A stretch of DNA of 64,000 bases, taken from Bullera alba. Taxonomy: Eukaryota > Basidiomycota > Tremellomycetes > Tremellales > Bulleraceae. The translations under genes were made by a program, and so were the position numbers. A model generated the notes under the pieces. It worked only from the letters and a program-made list of their open reading frames with translations. It ran no database searches and was not told where the DNA came from. Below are positions 36,616 to 50,500 of this stretch, in pieces (within the stretch, counting starts at the first letter, position 1; each line of letters starts with the position of its first letter). The stretch is from NCBI GenBank assembly GCA_001600095.1, contig BCIX01000007.1, forward strand, positions 558,001-622,000. Reading direction: 5' to 3'.

Positions 36616-39331
36616 TCACATGTATTTGTCCTACAATATCAGCGCCATTCCTCCTGCGAGGCACTTACCTTCCAGACCCAAGCCAAGCCAAATGTGTTCG
36701 TGGATCCCTGTCCAATCTGCCAGATGTCAGCATGGTTCATATCCACCGCGCTCAACTTGACTCACCGCCATTCTGTACCATTTCGCAGCTTCCTTCCTGC
36801 ATCAAAGAGCGTCAGAACTGATCTTCTGACGATATATGAGCCTTCTGCCGGCCGCTCACATATCCTTCTTCACCCCACTGCCCCCTTTCGACAACAAGAA
36901 TCCGAGTTCTACATAAGGTTGAAGGGTCAGCTATGTCCATTCTGCCGAACCTGGATCTCGATGGTACTCACGCTCTTGTGCTGCTAGATCACCCAAGTTA
37001 CCCGCATTGCGTAGATACGAGATAGCGACCTCTGGAGCTTTCTTCGTCCCCACGCCTTCGAGGAAACAATTGGCGATTTCAAACATGCCTAATGATAGGT
37101 CTCTCTGCGCGGAATCACGAATCAGCGCAACCCAATGCGGGTTTGAAACTCGCGGACTCACAGTGAGGATCTTCTTTTGCTGGAGGGTGAGCTTGTTCGC
37201 CCATGGGGATTGATGGAAGTTGAGGCCGCCCTCGGCCAAACTCTCATCACAGGCCTGGCGTAGTTCCGCAAAGGCCTTTTTGTCATCTCTGGCAATACCC
37301 CATCCATGCCGCAGCGCAAGGCCTATATCATGATCAGCTCAAGTCTGGGTGAATCACTCAATGATATGTGGAGCTGTTTGAGGAAGTCGTTTGCTCACCG
37401 TAACACATCCTTCCAGTGGAACTTCCCCCTTGAGCTGCTTTCATAAAGAACCAAGCGGATTTCGGAAGATCTCCTTTCCCTCTAGCCTCTATCCCTTTTG
37501 AGATGAATGTTTCCGGCGTCCAGTCCTCGATCGCGCTCATGGTGGAGACACGTTCGTCTGGGTTGTACATCCCCGGACGGGCGGGATAGCCATTCGGATC
37601 GGAACTGCTACGCTCTCTGATCTCTCTATCCTCCTGCTCCCGCCGCTCGAGCTTGGAGACTGAGACCTTGGTGTAGGTCCCTCTAGGGGCAGTCCCGTCA
37701 CTTCCATTCTGACCAGTGTGACCATTCGCTCCGGCGGGTGGGTATTGTGAAGCGGAAGGTCGCTGAACAGCACTGGTAGACTGAGACCGATGACTTTCGA
37801 GGTCGGGCCGGCTTGAGGGGAATCTGGACTGCGATTGAGTGGGTGTGCCGGCTCGAGGTGTTCCGGCCCGAGGGGTACTGGGACCCGGAGAGTCCAGGTC
37901 GTAAAAGGAATACGCGGCGGACTGGGTCGACATGTAAGATTGTCTATTCTGACCTGAAGACGTGCGCATGGGCAGACTCGATGCACCGAGCGCATCCTCC
38001 GACTTCATCGGTACCATCATCGGTTGCTGAGTGAACAGAGGAGGAGGCCGGAGGATGCCCGATGAGAGATTTGACCGGTCAACGTTGGCTTGAATCCCTT
38101 GTTGGGACTGTTGGAGCTGGAATGATGCCGGAGGATTCTGAGGACTGGGCAGTGAGGATGCTAAGGGTAACGCTGACGAATGGCCTTGATCAGAGGACGA
38201 TGCTGATTCTGGTGGTGGCGGTGGAGCTGCCCTCCTTGGGAATACCAGATTCTTCCGCAGCTTTCTCCTCTCCCCTGTCGCACCTCCCTCGCCGCCATGA
38301 CCTCCGACCACCGATTTTATCCTGCTCAGACTCCTCATCTTGCTCGGGCTGATATTGACAAAATGCGACGTCGACTTTCCGTCCCCATTCTCCGCGGTGC
38401 TCACACCTTCCGTGTCGATCCACTCAAAGTTTTGCTCGTCTTCGCCCCATTCTGAACCCTGTTCTCCGACTATACTCTCCAAATCGACTGATATACGCCG
38501 GGGTGAGGGGAAGGTGACCGGCTGAGCGGACTCTTTGGATATGGGCAGCGGCTCCTCCGAAGTCAGGTTTGTCACACGCCTGGGCGAGGCGTGAGGTTGA
38601 TTGGTCCGATTTGAGTCGTGCAAGACATTGAAGTGGGAAGGAGGTTGCCGAGGAGGAATGTCGCCTAGATGGAACTTTGGCCTAGATCCACTTGGACCTG
38701 ACGGGTTCGTCTGGGGATTGAGCCTAGATTGCACCACGAAACTCCGTTTGGGCGTCAACTGCCGCTCGTCACCGCGCAGCTCTGGAACACTGCCGTTTCG
38801 AATGATGGTACGGCTCGATGGCGAGCCATGAGTGCCGTCGTTGGAGGAGTTGGCGAAGTAGTCGGATTGAGGAAATCGAGTCGCCCTAGGCGTCGAAGGT
38901 GACTCTGGCCTCCCGGCATCATTGCTCTCATCCTCCCTTTCGTCATCCTCGCTTGCCGGACTGGAGCTCCTAGGATGGACATGGGCATTGAAGGCATGCT
39001 CGTCAGCCGAGATCGTACTCAAGGACGCTATCGAGTCGACGGAATAGACGGATGGCGAGCGGAACAAGTTGAGATTCAACGGCGGCGGCGCGCTTGACGA
39101 CGCTGACGATGTCGACTCTCCTCCTGTCGACCAAGAAGACGATGTGGACGCCTATGGATTCTGTCAGTGTTCGATCAGGACATACGGGGAGACACATTCT
39201 GGACATACCGCTCCGAGGGAGAGCTGAGCAAGGGGACTAGCGAAATGATGGCTGTTGACAAGGTCGTTGGCTGAGGGCTTGGCATTCAGGCGCTGCCGTT
39301 GAGCCTTGTAGGAGGTACTCCCAGAGTCCAT
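36616..39331 (-). CDS. Sel1-repeat (TPR-like) regulatory protein, Nif1/Skt5-like
   Basis: Scaffold protein with C-terminal Sel1-like helical repeats. Exon 1 (39331 to about 39208) encodes MDSGSTSYKAQRQRLNAKPS; the large second exon is a 450-residue Ser/Pro-rich, probably disordered region. The repeats begin at TPETFISKGIEARGKGDLPK with SAWFFMKAAQGGS, then LALRHGWGIARDDKKAFAEL, SLGMFEIANCFLEGVGTKKA with EVAISYLRNAGNLGD, and LGFLLSKGGSGVKKDMKEAA with KWYRMA. The ending is FGLAWVWK joined by a last intron to DKYM-stop (36618-36616). This architecture (long disordered N-terminus, about four Sel1 repeats at the very end) fits fungal proteins such as fission-yeast Nif1 or the chitin-synthase activator Skt5/Chs4 group; no CAAX box is present, which argues against a prenylated Chs4. 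Next gene upstream of a Nim1/Gin4-type kinase, same strand. Confidence 0.82.
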
Positions 39332-40261
39332 TTTGCTGCCGATGATCAAAAGCCCGGTAGATGATTGATCAGATGGGATGGATACCGGCTCGAGCACGAG
39401 AGGAGTCTTTGTAGATATTGTGTGTGATCAAATCGAGCGGGGCGTGAACTGAAGTGAATGGACCCTCTCCACTTTTCCCCAAGCTTAAAGGTCGTTCAGA
39501 CACTTGCGATGGTCGATGTCGCCTCTTCTACAGTCACCGACAACACCGTCCACCGGTCCATCATCGCTCTGGCACTCTGCGATGCAAGTGTTGTTGTCTC
39601 GAATACAACAATTCTGCTTCCGTTAAGTCAAGCTTAATCTCGACCCTGAAATTCAAAACAAACCAGTTTCAGCAGAGGGAGGAAGCTAATAAGAAGGTTG
39701 GCTGTTGACCAGTATCGAAGCCTGGTCGATGTCAATGGGCAGCGCCAAGCGCACGTAGTGGTTCCTCCGTGTTCCTGCCGGGATCCATGCTATCGTGAAG
39801 CTCTACACATCGATCTCAGTAAGGCAACCTCCTTGACAAGATTGACCCCTTTCCCATCGTGGTCTGGAACTTCGGACACCTTTCGCGTTTCACTTTCAGT
39901 CTCACACCGTGCGACCCGAAGGTTGTCGCGGTCTGTAAGATTGGCATCTCGAGCAGGAATCCATGGGACATATTCCACCCATTGCCTCGCACGACGCTCA
40001 ACAGGATAAAGCACATGCAGCATGCTACATCCCATCTCCGTGTGTCTACCAGCAGCAGCCGTTGCAGCCTGCGACAGTGCGACTATCAGCGGGGTCCGCC
40101 GCTGTTACCACCTTCGGATCTGGCCGAACCGTCGAGGACCGCATGATCCTCACTACTGCCCTCGATCCTTCGGGCTTCGAGGCAATGGTGAAAGCAAGAA
40201 TAAATAGCAATTCGTGATCTCGATCTTGTCTGCAATCCTATCCCCAGATCGACCGCCGAAG
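39332..40261. other. Divergent promoter region, Sel1 protein and carboxypeptidase
   Basis: About 930 bases between two divergent start codons. Several overlapping frames occur near 39700-40210 on both strands, none with a domain or splice continuity. Nothing further recognised. Confidence 0.45.
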
Positions 40262-42407
40262 ATGAGACTCATCCAGTGTCTCGCTCTTTTGCCCCTGCTC
40301 AACGCGCTGCAGCTGCCTCACCTGCCCTCGGCGCAGGAGGCCATCAGTGCGGCAGAACAACTGTTGAGCGGAAATGGAATCTCGACAGGTCATGCCTCTA
40401 CCGTCCTCGGCTATGCGAATGACATGACGCTGGCGAGCATCCAGGGAGATGAGCATGTGACGATCACCTCACACCGACACCCAGTGAGTACGGCGTAGCA
40501 AATGGAGCTTTGGCAGTATCTGCGGAGCTGTCGTTGGGGAGGGACTGGCATGAGTGTAACGTGTGGCCGCTGATACCTCTTTGATAGAACCACAAAGTCA
40601 GGATCAAGTCCCACGACAAGGGATGGTGTGACCCAACAGCCAAGTCCTACTCTGGATACCTGGACGTAGGGTACGGCAAGGAGATCTACTTCATGTTTTT
40701 CGAGTCTAGGGATAAGCCCAAAGAAGACCCCGTCATCATGTGGATCAACGGTGCGTCATGAGATGCCGTCTGTTTGGGCACAATATGCTCGCCTCAGGCT
40801 CTGGCTGATAGAATGGGTGGCAGGTGGTCCCGGCTGTAGTTCCGCCCTAGGTGCCTTCATGGAGCTAGGTGAGTCGGAGGATAGTGTTTAAAGTCTGTAT
40901 CTGACTTGTTGCCAGGACCATGTTCGATCAAGGACGACCCTAAAACTCTGAACGATACCGTCTACAACCCTCACTCGTGGAACAGCCATGTTGGTACAAA
41001 CAGTCTGGAGCTCGAGAGAGATTCATAGCTAAATCCGAGTAGGCCAACCTGTTCTTCCTCGACGAGCCGATCGGCGTCGGATTCAGTTACGCCAAACACG
41101 GACAGGTGAGTTGTTATCGACTCATGACGTCCATATCGACTGACTCCGTTTACCAACTAGCACGTCGGTACCACTGAACAGGCGGCAGTGGACGTCGCTT
41201 CGTTTGTCCAGATCGTGAGTGCCCCCTTGTTGTCGGTCTGCCATAGAGCTTATCTCTTCAGTTCTTCGACACATTCAAAGAGTTCGAAGGAAGAGAGTTC
41301 CACATGTCCGGAGAGTCTTACGGTGTGAGTCATCCCACAGGCTATAAAGGACTATGCTGAAGGCAGTCAGGGCCGATACCTCCCCGTATTCGCATCCGCG
41401 GTCTGGGACGGTAATGCCAAATTGATCAAGGAGGGCAAGACGCCCATCAACCTCAAGTCGGTTCTGATCGGAAACGGAATCACCGACAACCGTTAGTGAC
41501 GGCTCGAGGACCTGAGTGTGGAGCTGACTCGTGATGTAGTGAAGATGATGGAGTCGTACTACCCATACGTGAGCAGCATTGTCGTCGTGCCCCGAAGAAC
41601 TCTCCCCTGACCTGCATCAGCAATGCACCATACATGGCGGTCTCAATCAAACCATCCAGAGCATCTCCGAGTGTATCGCCATGGCCGAAGCTCTACCCAA
41701 ATGCCACAAGCTTTACACCAAAGCGTGCATCGACTCCCACGACGCGACCGAGTGCGCCATTGCGGCCAACTACTGCTCAGAAGTTCTCGACGAGCCATTC
41801 TTCCGAGCCGGTCTCAACCCCTACGATGTCAGCAAGACTTGTACCATTCAGGAACTAAGCACCTCGCTCTGCTACTCTGTCACCGACAAGATCGGTCATT
41901 ACCTCGACCTTCCGGATGTCCGGGAGTTGATGGGCACCGCCAAGGTCCCCGGAAACTTCACCTCGTGCTCCGCTTCGGTCGGACTGGACTTCAACCTACA
42001 CCTTGACCGGACAGGCCAGACTTGGTTATACGTCGCCAACTTGCTAGAGAGGGGCGTCAAGGTCCTCAGCTATGTAGGATCGTTTGACTGGATTTGTAAT
42101 CACATAGGCAATCAAGCTTGGCTGGAGAGTTTGGAGTGGTCAGGCAAGGAGGGCTTCAACGCGGAGAAGCTGAGCGATTGGCGAGTCGACCACAAAGTCG
42201 CCGGATCGTATAAAAGCTATGGCAACCTCGCGGTAAGTTTTGCTTCGGCCTAGACTGATCCTGTGCTGCAATGACAATGACACCATCGCTGACAACTGGC
42301 CACAGCACCTCAAGATCGTCGGCGCCGGTCATATGGTCCCGTACGACAAGCCCGTCGAGGCATTGACCATGCTCACGCAGTGGCTCGGCGGCGTAGACTT
42401 TGCCTGA
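40262..42407 (+). CDS. Serine carboxypeptidase, CPY-like (S10 family)
   Basis: Vacuolar or secreted carboxypeptidase removing C-terminal residues from peptides. The N-terminus MRLIQCLALLPLLNALQLP is a signal peptide, followed by a pro-region (SAQEAISAAEQLL). About ten exons. The S10 landmarks are present: CDPTAKSYSGYLDVGYGKEI, WINGGPGCSSALGAFMELGP, LFFLDEPIGVGFSYAKHG, the nucleophile in FHMSGESYGGRYLP, catalytic Asp in YVGSFDWICNHIGN and catalytic His in IVGAGHMVPYDKPVEAL. The Cys-rich segment CSSCPEELSPDLHQQC and the NFTSC motif fit CPY insertions; several NxT/NxS sites suggest glycosylation. Stop TGA at 42405-42407 after GGVDFA. Very likely the CPY orthologue, but paralogues exist in fungi. 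Confidence 0.93.
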
Positions 42408-43636
42408 GCTCCAAGAGCTGGAATCGTCGATCATCCGAGAGGCGGAAAAGAGGAACGACTAGCAAGGAACGGTGAGAACCAGGTGGCAAGGCGAGAAGGG
42501 GAACAGCAGAGGATGCGTCCAGCCGATCATCTCCGCCGTTTTTCTAGGTTCAATTCTGAGACCAGAGAACGCGGGAAGTGAGAAAGTTTCGGGCGAGACT
42601 TGCAAGACGGAAAAGATTCACTAGAAGTGATGCACGATGATCCGAACATGACTGTAGGAAACTCTAGAGTATGCAGTCAAGCGAATGCGTCCGCTGCAGA
42701 AGTGGAATGATAGATGGCAGCTGCAGCATGACGGCCACGCTCTCCTTTGCTCCCCTGAGATGAGTCAGCGCGAGGGCCGAGATCCGGCGGGAGCTCGGAG
42801 CTCTGGCGTCATCCCGTACAACACATGCTCGGACGAATGTGGCACTTTGTGTTCGAGCTCAGGGGAGGTGACAACGTGAACTCAGGGCGTCTACCGGGCG
42901 GGACCTTTGGAGCTGGAGCTTCGGCTTGGACCCTGAATCTCTCGATGCTCTCGCCGCCGTCATATGAGCGTACCATTTGATGTTCTCCAGACGAGAAACA
43001 TCGGTAACTCCAAGAAAAGACGCTGGTCACGCCTGCGATGGGGAGATTCTGACCGCCTACACCATTCCTGGGACACAGTTCTCGCTCGTCACGACCCGCC
43101 CATGGTCAAACTGGGTCAAATACGGCCTAGTCAAGTGTTCAATCGCATCGACACTGCTCGATCGCCTTTCTTCACCGATTCGTCACTATTACCCAACATC
43201 CCGGGCCGACAACAGAAAAGCTGCTCGTCCATGACCAGCAGGCATCAGTAGCTTGGAAATCGATAAACATATATCCCTCGCACACATCGACCAGCAGAAG
43301 CGTATCTGTCAACTCGACTTCGAGCATACAAATTGAAGCACCTCGATGCTCCACAAAACCGGCCTTTGCTCAAGGGGAACAAGGTTACACCACCCTGTAC
43401 ACCATCGCCACCAAGCGACGACTTGCCTGTACAAACTGTCAGAAGACACGCTATCCATCAGGCGGTGACACACTGGCCGCCATCCCTAGACTCCTTGGAA
43501 CCACCCTTCACCTTGCCTCATCGAGATTGAACACTAAAGGAATAGACACGAATCGCTCTATCGTCTGGCCTAGCCTTCACGGCAACCGAGAGCCTCGTAC
43601 AGGAGGCCGGTATCACCATCCCGGCCCTATTTTTGT
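42408..43636. other. Intergenic, 1.2 kb, velvet gene 5' region
   Basis: 3' flank of the carboxypeptidase and the promoter/5' region of the velvet gene. Upstream coding exons of the velvet gene could lie here (for example near 43527-43630), but none can be supported. No repeat was seen. Confidence 0.45.
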
Positions 43637-46600
43637 ATGTTGCCGCCAAATATCAATCCGAAGAGTTCATCCGAACGAGGTTCGCTCGACACTCTCCTCG
43701 CCGCTCCGGCGTCGTCGGCGGGTCAGGTCGCTTCGACTCCCACCCCTGTGTCAGATTCCGACTCGACTCCCAGCGCAGGCAAATCGACACCGGTCAATGC
43801 GACCTTTCCGAACGATACAGGAGAGACCTTCGACTCGTCGACCCGAGACCAGTCCGACCCAGCGGTGACTAGACAGTATGCCTCTTCGTATACGAGATCC
43901 ACGATGAGTATCGCAAATATCGCCAATGACCCACGTACGGATTCGACCCGGAGGTCAACGGGGGATTCAGAGAGTACCGAAAAGGGTGCCCGTGGCTTGA
44001 CGGAAGATTCAAGCCGCCTCGCGAAAGGAGAGAGTTCGACATATCGACCAGGTGATACGTCTTCAGAACAATTCCGCTCGGAATCAAGGGGCGACAACGG
44101 ACCCGCCGGAGCTGGTGAGAGTGCGACTAACGATTATGGATCTACCAATCGCGTTTCTGGATTGCCAGGAGAGAACATGTCAACAGGGGCCTATGCCCAC
44201 TACCCGACTGACACGGCCATTCCATCCCGGACATCAGGTCCAGCACCGACGGCCGCTCCAAGTCAGCAGGGACTAGGTCCAACGGAGGCTAGAATCAATT
44301 TGGATAATGGGCTTTTCGCGGGAAAGACTATGCGGTGAGTCGTGGATAAGTCATGTCGCGATCTTATCCCTACTGATCACTGTTTAGGCTGTCACTTGCA
44401 GTAGAGCAGCAACCTATACATGGCCGACGGAAAACAGACAAGGATCGTCGGCCGTTGGCGCACTCACCCATCCTACGACTGCGATTGGCAGAATGCACCT
44501 ATACTGGTACGCATGATCCATCGACTGCAGGCGAAGATGAATGGGAAGAGGTACCGACCGATCTGCAGTGAGTGGCCAAAAAGCATCAATCGATCGCCTG
44601 TTCGGGCTAGTTTAGAGTCATACTGACGGTGATGAAGGAAAATCGAGACTGGCAATCTAGTATGCGCCGCTACGCTCGCTGCCCCTAGAGACGACATCAA
44701 ACAGCGAGGTGATCATCCCATTGGAGCAGGTCATAATGATGGCAATAACGGTTCCACCGACCGAATGGATATTTCTTCGCCACCCAGAGGTCTCGAGGAC
44801 TCTACAGTCGCTGGTACATCGCCATCCGAGCCCAAATCCCCTCAGGCCAGTAATGTCGACCCGTATCGACCTTCGTGGATCACCCAGGCTGCCGCTGGAC
44901 CGTCAAGACCGCCCGGCTCGAGTCTGAGATACAGTCAGATGCAAGAAGACGACGAGATGGTCGAGGAAGAAGTCGACGATAGTGGCAGGAATGGCGCCGC
45001 GAGCCATCCCATTGGTGGAGCCGCCGAGCGACCCGCGTCGGCGCAGACGAAGAATAGGTTGCAGAGGACAGCGGGGAGTAGATCCAGTGGGAGCAGCATC
45101 GAGGACGATCATCGAGCCGAGGGAGGTACGCGCGGAGATGGCAAAAGCAGCGGCGACGAACAGCGGCGGACTCATACCTCAAAGAAGTCGAGACAAGGCT
45201 CAGAGTCGGGTTTGCGGAATCTATATGGAAGTCTGCACGTGCCGGGCATAAGGGTAATAGCGCCAGATGGGGATATGGGACTTTGGTTCCTCTTCACCGT
45301 AAGTGATGATTCGGTGACGAAGAGCGTTCCCCGCTGGATCTTTGGCTAATGATCTTTCTTGGCTTACAGGATCTTGCAGTACGACAGGAAGGACTGTGAG
45401 TGGCTTTGGAGCATCATTATCTTCTGCCTGGCGAGGTCGGCTGACCGATATGTTCCTCCCTGCTGTTTCCCAACTCGACACTTGCTTGCTTGCGTCACTG
45501 CCACGACTGCCGTCATCGATCTGACCTTTCTGACCTCACCCAAATCTCGTCCCAATACATCGCAATTCGCTTTACCTACTCCAAACAACCAATCTCTCAT
45601 CATCCATTCCCAACACAGGTACTCATTGGTGTTCAAGGTGTATGACATTACGTCGTTAGATTCGACGAATAGGCTCCCGGTGCCAAGTCTGGTAGAGGCG
45701 TACTCTCAGAATTTCAGGGTGTACTCGCCGAGAAAGTAGGTGATCTGCTCCTCATCTCACCTCTTATCGATTCCCGACCAACAAGCAGGGCTCGGTGTAG
45801 CGAGATACTGAGGCTGACGCCGCTACCAGTTTCCCCGGGCTACCAAAGCCGACAGAGCTAGCGGAGCACTTTGCCAAACAGGGATTCAAGCTGAACACCC
45901 GGAAGGTCAGTCAAGACCTAGATCCACGTCGGTCCATCTGTTGGATGTGAAGCTGATCAGTCGACTCAGAATGAACGTTTGGCTCGATCTCCACCGGCTT
46001 CGGCTTCCGCGTCCAGTACATCCAATCCCATGCCACCACCCTCTCACCCTGCTCAACCCGCATCAAGAGATCGAGGCGCCTTTTCGCAAAAATACCCTTC
46101 TCAACAGCGATTCTCGCGGCAAAGCCAGTCGTCCTCATCTTCTCCTGTGGCTTCGACAAGGCCTACGTCAAAAGCGACGAAGCCTAGATCTTCAAATTCG
46201 AGTACTTCCACCTCATCAGCCGCGCGGGCACCTTCCTCCGATACCCGCAGCTCAGAGGCGCGACCCGATGCACATCCAATACAGCCGCACGCGATAGATT
46301 TCGCCGATTACAGTGCCGGTCCCAGTCGAGCCAGGGAAGATGTCGGAGAGGCGAGCTATGCCAGCAACTCGAGCACCAGTATCGATACGGTCGGCACGGG
46401 AGGCAGCTACTCGACCCGATCTGTGGACAGCAGTAGTGGCTGGTTGAGCGGCCTGGAACTCAGGGCGGATGGCCGAGGGACCGCCGGAAGCGGCAGCATC
46501 GGAAGTATGGGCAGCGCGAGTATGGGCAGCTACGGGACCAGTAATGGGAGTAAAGGCAGCTATGGCAGTATGGGCAGTGGAAGCAGAGGAAGCGTTGGCG

Positions 46601-46719
46601 CTCTCTCCCAGGGTGTTCAGAGGGTTTTGAACCACGGCGACTCGAGCGCAGGGGATACACCCGACCCACTGTCTGCGAGCAATACGAAGGAAATGGAGGA
46701 TCTGGCCGAACAGCGGTAG
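43637..46719 (+). CDS. Velvet-domain transcription regulator
   Basis: Fungal velvet proteins bind DNA through an NF-kB-like fold and couple development, light response and metabolism. Seven exons: 43637-44334, 44388-44567, 44638-45298, 45370-45395 (26 nt), 45619-45735, 45830-45905 and 45970-46719; sum 2508 nt, 835 codons plus stop, in frame. The velvet fold reads KTMRLSLAVEQQPIHGRRK with DKDRRPL and LRLRLAEC, NLVCAATLAAP, a Ser-rich insertion of about 170 residues, then LYGSLHVPGIRV, GLWFLFTDLAVRQEGLYSLV, FPGLPKPTELAEHFAKQGFK and LNTRK. The large insertion between the two halves is as in VelB-type members. The N-terminal 210 residues and the Gly/Ser-rich C-terminus (GSxGSMGS repeats) are disordered. 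Start uncertain: the first ATG of the open frame was taken. Confidence 0.88.
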
Positions 46720-47598
46720 TCGACAGATCCAAGGATGTCCAGGACCGTCGGTTCGAGAGTGGCCGATCCTCGCTGGGTTCCACATACATCCCTCTTCCAC
46801 ATACATCCCTCATCAATCAAAAAGGCTGGTAGCAGCTGTAACGTAGAAGGAAGAGACGCGGGGGAGAAATGAGGATGCAGTAGAGATCGCATTAAGCGAG
46901 GATATCAGAAGTCAGAAGTAAGAGCTCTGCTCAGTACAAGGGGTACGACAGAGTCGCGGATCGTTACGAGGGTACGCATGCCAATACATGACAGCAGATG
47001 TATACCTCGAGGATACAAGCGGCTTTGCTGTCAAGGACGGCACTGACTGGGAAGGTGGATTTGGCGATACGGGGTTTCATGCCCGTTGCCTTGCGTTCAG
47101 TATATCTAGATCTCTGATCGTTGGAGACGTAAGGAGGGACAGTGAGGTATGGTCACAGAGCTTGATTTATCATCCAGATCTCGCAGACGACTGTCTCGTT
47201 AGGATGGTAAGCTAGAATGATGGGCGGGAGACCAAAGCCAATCCCAAGATCGACTAGGAAGTTGGAAAGTGAATTCCTGATTTGTGAATTCAACCGCGAC
47301 CTTCTCGCTCAAATCGGTGCACAAGAGACCGGCTTGGGACGCCTACTTTGTTGTCGACAAAAGGCGCCGGTGAGAACATCTGCTAGGCTCGTGATTGACC
47401 CCTGCACTGTCATGACCAGTCATGACCTACCTGCCTGACCCGGGGCCGCATCAGGTATCCTGCCCAGTCCTGCACCCGCAGGGACAGTCGGATGAGGAAG
47501 GTCAGTCCATCCCCGTGCCGTATCTCCATAGTCACAGTATTCATCTCGATGTCGTGATCGTTCATTGAACCCAGACAGCCCTCTTGACATCCGCCAAA
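46720..47598. other. Intergenic, convergent velvet and SEC3 genes
   Basis: 3' flanks of two convergent genes. A direct repeat TTCCACATACATCCCTC occurs twice at about 46777-46811. Otherwise nothing recognised. Confidence 0.45.
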
Positions 47599-50500
47599 CT
47601 ATTGCTTTGCCCGCTTACACGACGCCTCCACGTCTGCCGGTCCATACTCCAGACTCAGCCCACTGTCCCCATAACTCCGCTTGATAATGTCCGCCGCCCT
47701 CGCCGTCTCGTTCTTCAATCCCGCAGTCACCTCCTTCCAGACTATACTGATCAAAGCGCCCTTATCCGAGCTCGGGGCCGGACTGGGGTCCGCGTCATCC
47801 CCGCCAAAGTGCTTGTCCACGCGTCGGGTCATGGTCTCGATGGCTTTCCGCATGTCCTTGGCGCCGTAGTCTTTCAATATCTTCTTGAGGTTGGAGCGGG
47901 AGTAGGCATTGTGCAGGTGGACCTCGGAAGCGGGAGTCGTGGAGAGTAGTTTTTCAACACCATCGAAGAAGTCCTGACGATCGATAAGTCAATGGCCGAA
48001 ACCACAAGTGACGAGTCATAAGCCAACTCACCATCATTCTGCCGAAAGAGCGGCGGAGGAGCATCTTGACGTAGACCGTCATATTCTCTCGATATAGCCC
48101 CCTTGCCCTCTCCACAAACACCCCTAAGGAGGACAGGTTCAACTGCGAGACGTCCTCCACGAAGTGGTGCATGTTTTCTGGCACAGACTTCAGCAGAAAG
48201 ACCTCATATCCAGCGATTGTGGCACAAGCAGCTCACCTATCACCACTACATTGTAGTTCAGCTGGCCCTTATCCTCGGCAGTCTGCGACTCTGCTCGGTC
48301 CAGCTTTGCGATTTGCTGCACGGTGCCGAATATCGCATTGACGATGCGCTCGTAGATGTCATTCACGCGTGACCTGACTGGCAGACCATCACAGTCTACC
48401 AGTTGCGCCTCCATCTTCTCGACAAAGACCTAGAAAGGCTGATCAGCGAATAGCTGCACAAGGGATTGGAGAGTGCCTATGACCTACCGGAAAGTGCTTG
48501 ACGAAAAATGCAACCGCTCGTCTCCGCTTGACGGTATTACGACCATTGTCAATGACCTTGATTTGGTCCACAGCGAACGCTTCCACTGCTGCCCTTTGCC
48601 GAGCAAGTTGACGGTCGAAGAGCTGAGCAAAGAAGATTGAGGTATCCTCCTCTTCGGCCTCCTTTGCCAAGCGCTCCGTAACTCCAAGCAGACCGACCAC
48701 CGCACTGATGCAAATCAGCGAGATCCTGCTTGCCATGGGGAATATTGAAAAAGAGCAGCAGTCACTCACATGGCATTGCGCTCGGTGGCCGCCTCACTCC
48801 AGTTCTTCAACTCGACGTCCACGAATCCAAATACCAGGTCCATCATGCTGCGGATCAACTGCATCAGGCCCGGGGACATTTGTTTCGCAGCATGCCTCGC
48901 TGCCTGGCGACGGAAATACGAGTCGAGCTCCATGTGGTCGGCGAATGTGGACTCCGTGTCGGTCAGGTGGAGGAATGCGTTGATGAAGGATTCCTCGGTG
49001 AGGACTTGGTTGACAATCTGCGTCAAAGCAGTCTGGTAGAGCTACAGGGATAGTCAGATCCTCACTCAACGAACGGCTCAAGCGAAGAACCCACTTCTGA
49101 CACTCGGTGCGCGTTATCGTCGCCCTTCTTCTCCTTCCGTATAGTCGAGTCTGTCGCTTTGAGCCCAACCACCGCTTTGGACTTTTGCAGTGCCGACGTC
49201 TTGGGTATCATCGACCCTGCGGCCGTGGCGAAGGCTAACAATCATAAGCATTCATATCCAGGGCAATCCAGCGGAGCAGAGCCACTTACAAGCCTCATTG
49301 GGTTCTCCGGTATTGCTCGCATTCAAAGTACCCATCAAGTTCATCAACATGTCCTTCATCTCATTCTGATGCAACGAGCTGATTGTCGACATGTAGTTCT
49401 AGTCACCTGATCAGCGTCTTATACCAATCTGATGGGGAAGCAACTCACCGAGCAGAGCTTCTGATACCGAAGCTCATCCATCTCCTTCAAGTATAGCACC
49501 AAACCCTCGTACATCATCAAAAACTCGCACATGCCGGTGTGGGGGTTCAGCTGGATGTTCTTCTTGCCAGACTTGCGAGACTCGGACAGCGTTTGATCAG
49601 ACTGAAGACTCGGCATCAGTCACACTAACCCAGAGGAGGGAAACTAGAGACCACGACTCACCTGGTATTTGAACGTGACGTCAAGATAGTCGAATACCCG
49701 CTTGCAGAACTGAGCGGAATTCTCCTCGTACTCCTTCATCCTGGCTATAGTCGCAGACACTTCGGCGTTGGCTGGGGTTTGGTAGAGTCAGCTATGGACA
49801 GATTCTCCAGTCAAAGGTGAGCTGATCCCACCCTGATCTTGACCCGCTTGGAGGGCTTTGTAGAGCGATGCCACCGCTTTCTCCAGATTCTGCACACCCT
49901 TTTGCGTTCCAGGTGACTCGTGTGTGATGATACGTAGGTCTTCCGATGGCACTTCGACGATTTGCTACACAAGGCGGGTCAGTGGGGGATCTATCTGTAT
50001 GTGGAGATCGGGCCGACTCACTAGAAGCTGACGGATCTCCGTCAACAGAGCCTGCTGATTGGACGTTTGCACTTGAAGACCTCGGTTCTGCGACTCGATA
50101 TATGAGATATCATCAGATACCGCCTAACAGCATTCGTCAGCTATCTCGCTACGTCAGGAAGGTGACAGCTGAACCCACGTTCAGCTGCATGCGGTATCCG
50201 GTGATCTGAGCGTCGATCTCGTCCATCTCCAGGAGGGCCTCATCGATATGACCCAATACTTGAGCGATCCTATCGTCCGATTCTAGGAACGCGTGGATGT
50301 TGGCCTAGATATTTGTGTCCACGTCAGCTGAGATGAAGAGGTCTTTCCAGCAGAGCTCAACTTACAGAGTCCAAAGCAGCTAGCTCATCCAGTAGCCGGG
50401 ATTCAATGGCGTCCGCACCGGCCTTCTTGCTCTCGCCGGTGCCGACTCCTGCAGTCCAGTCGAAGCCTTCCAGCATTTCCTCGACATTCGCCAATAGAGC

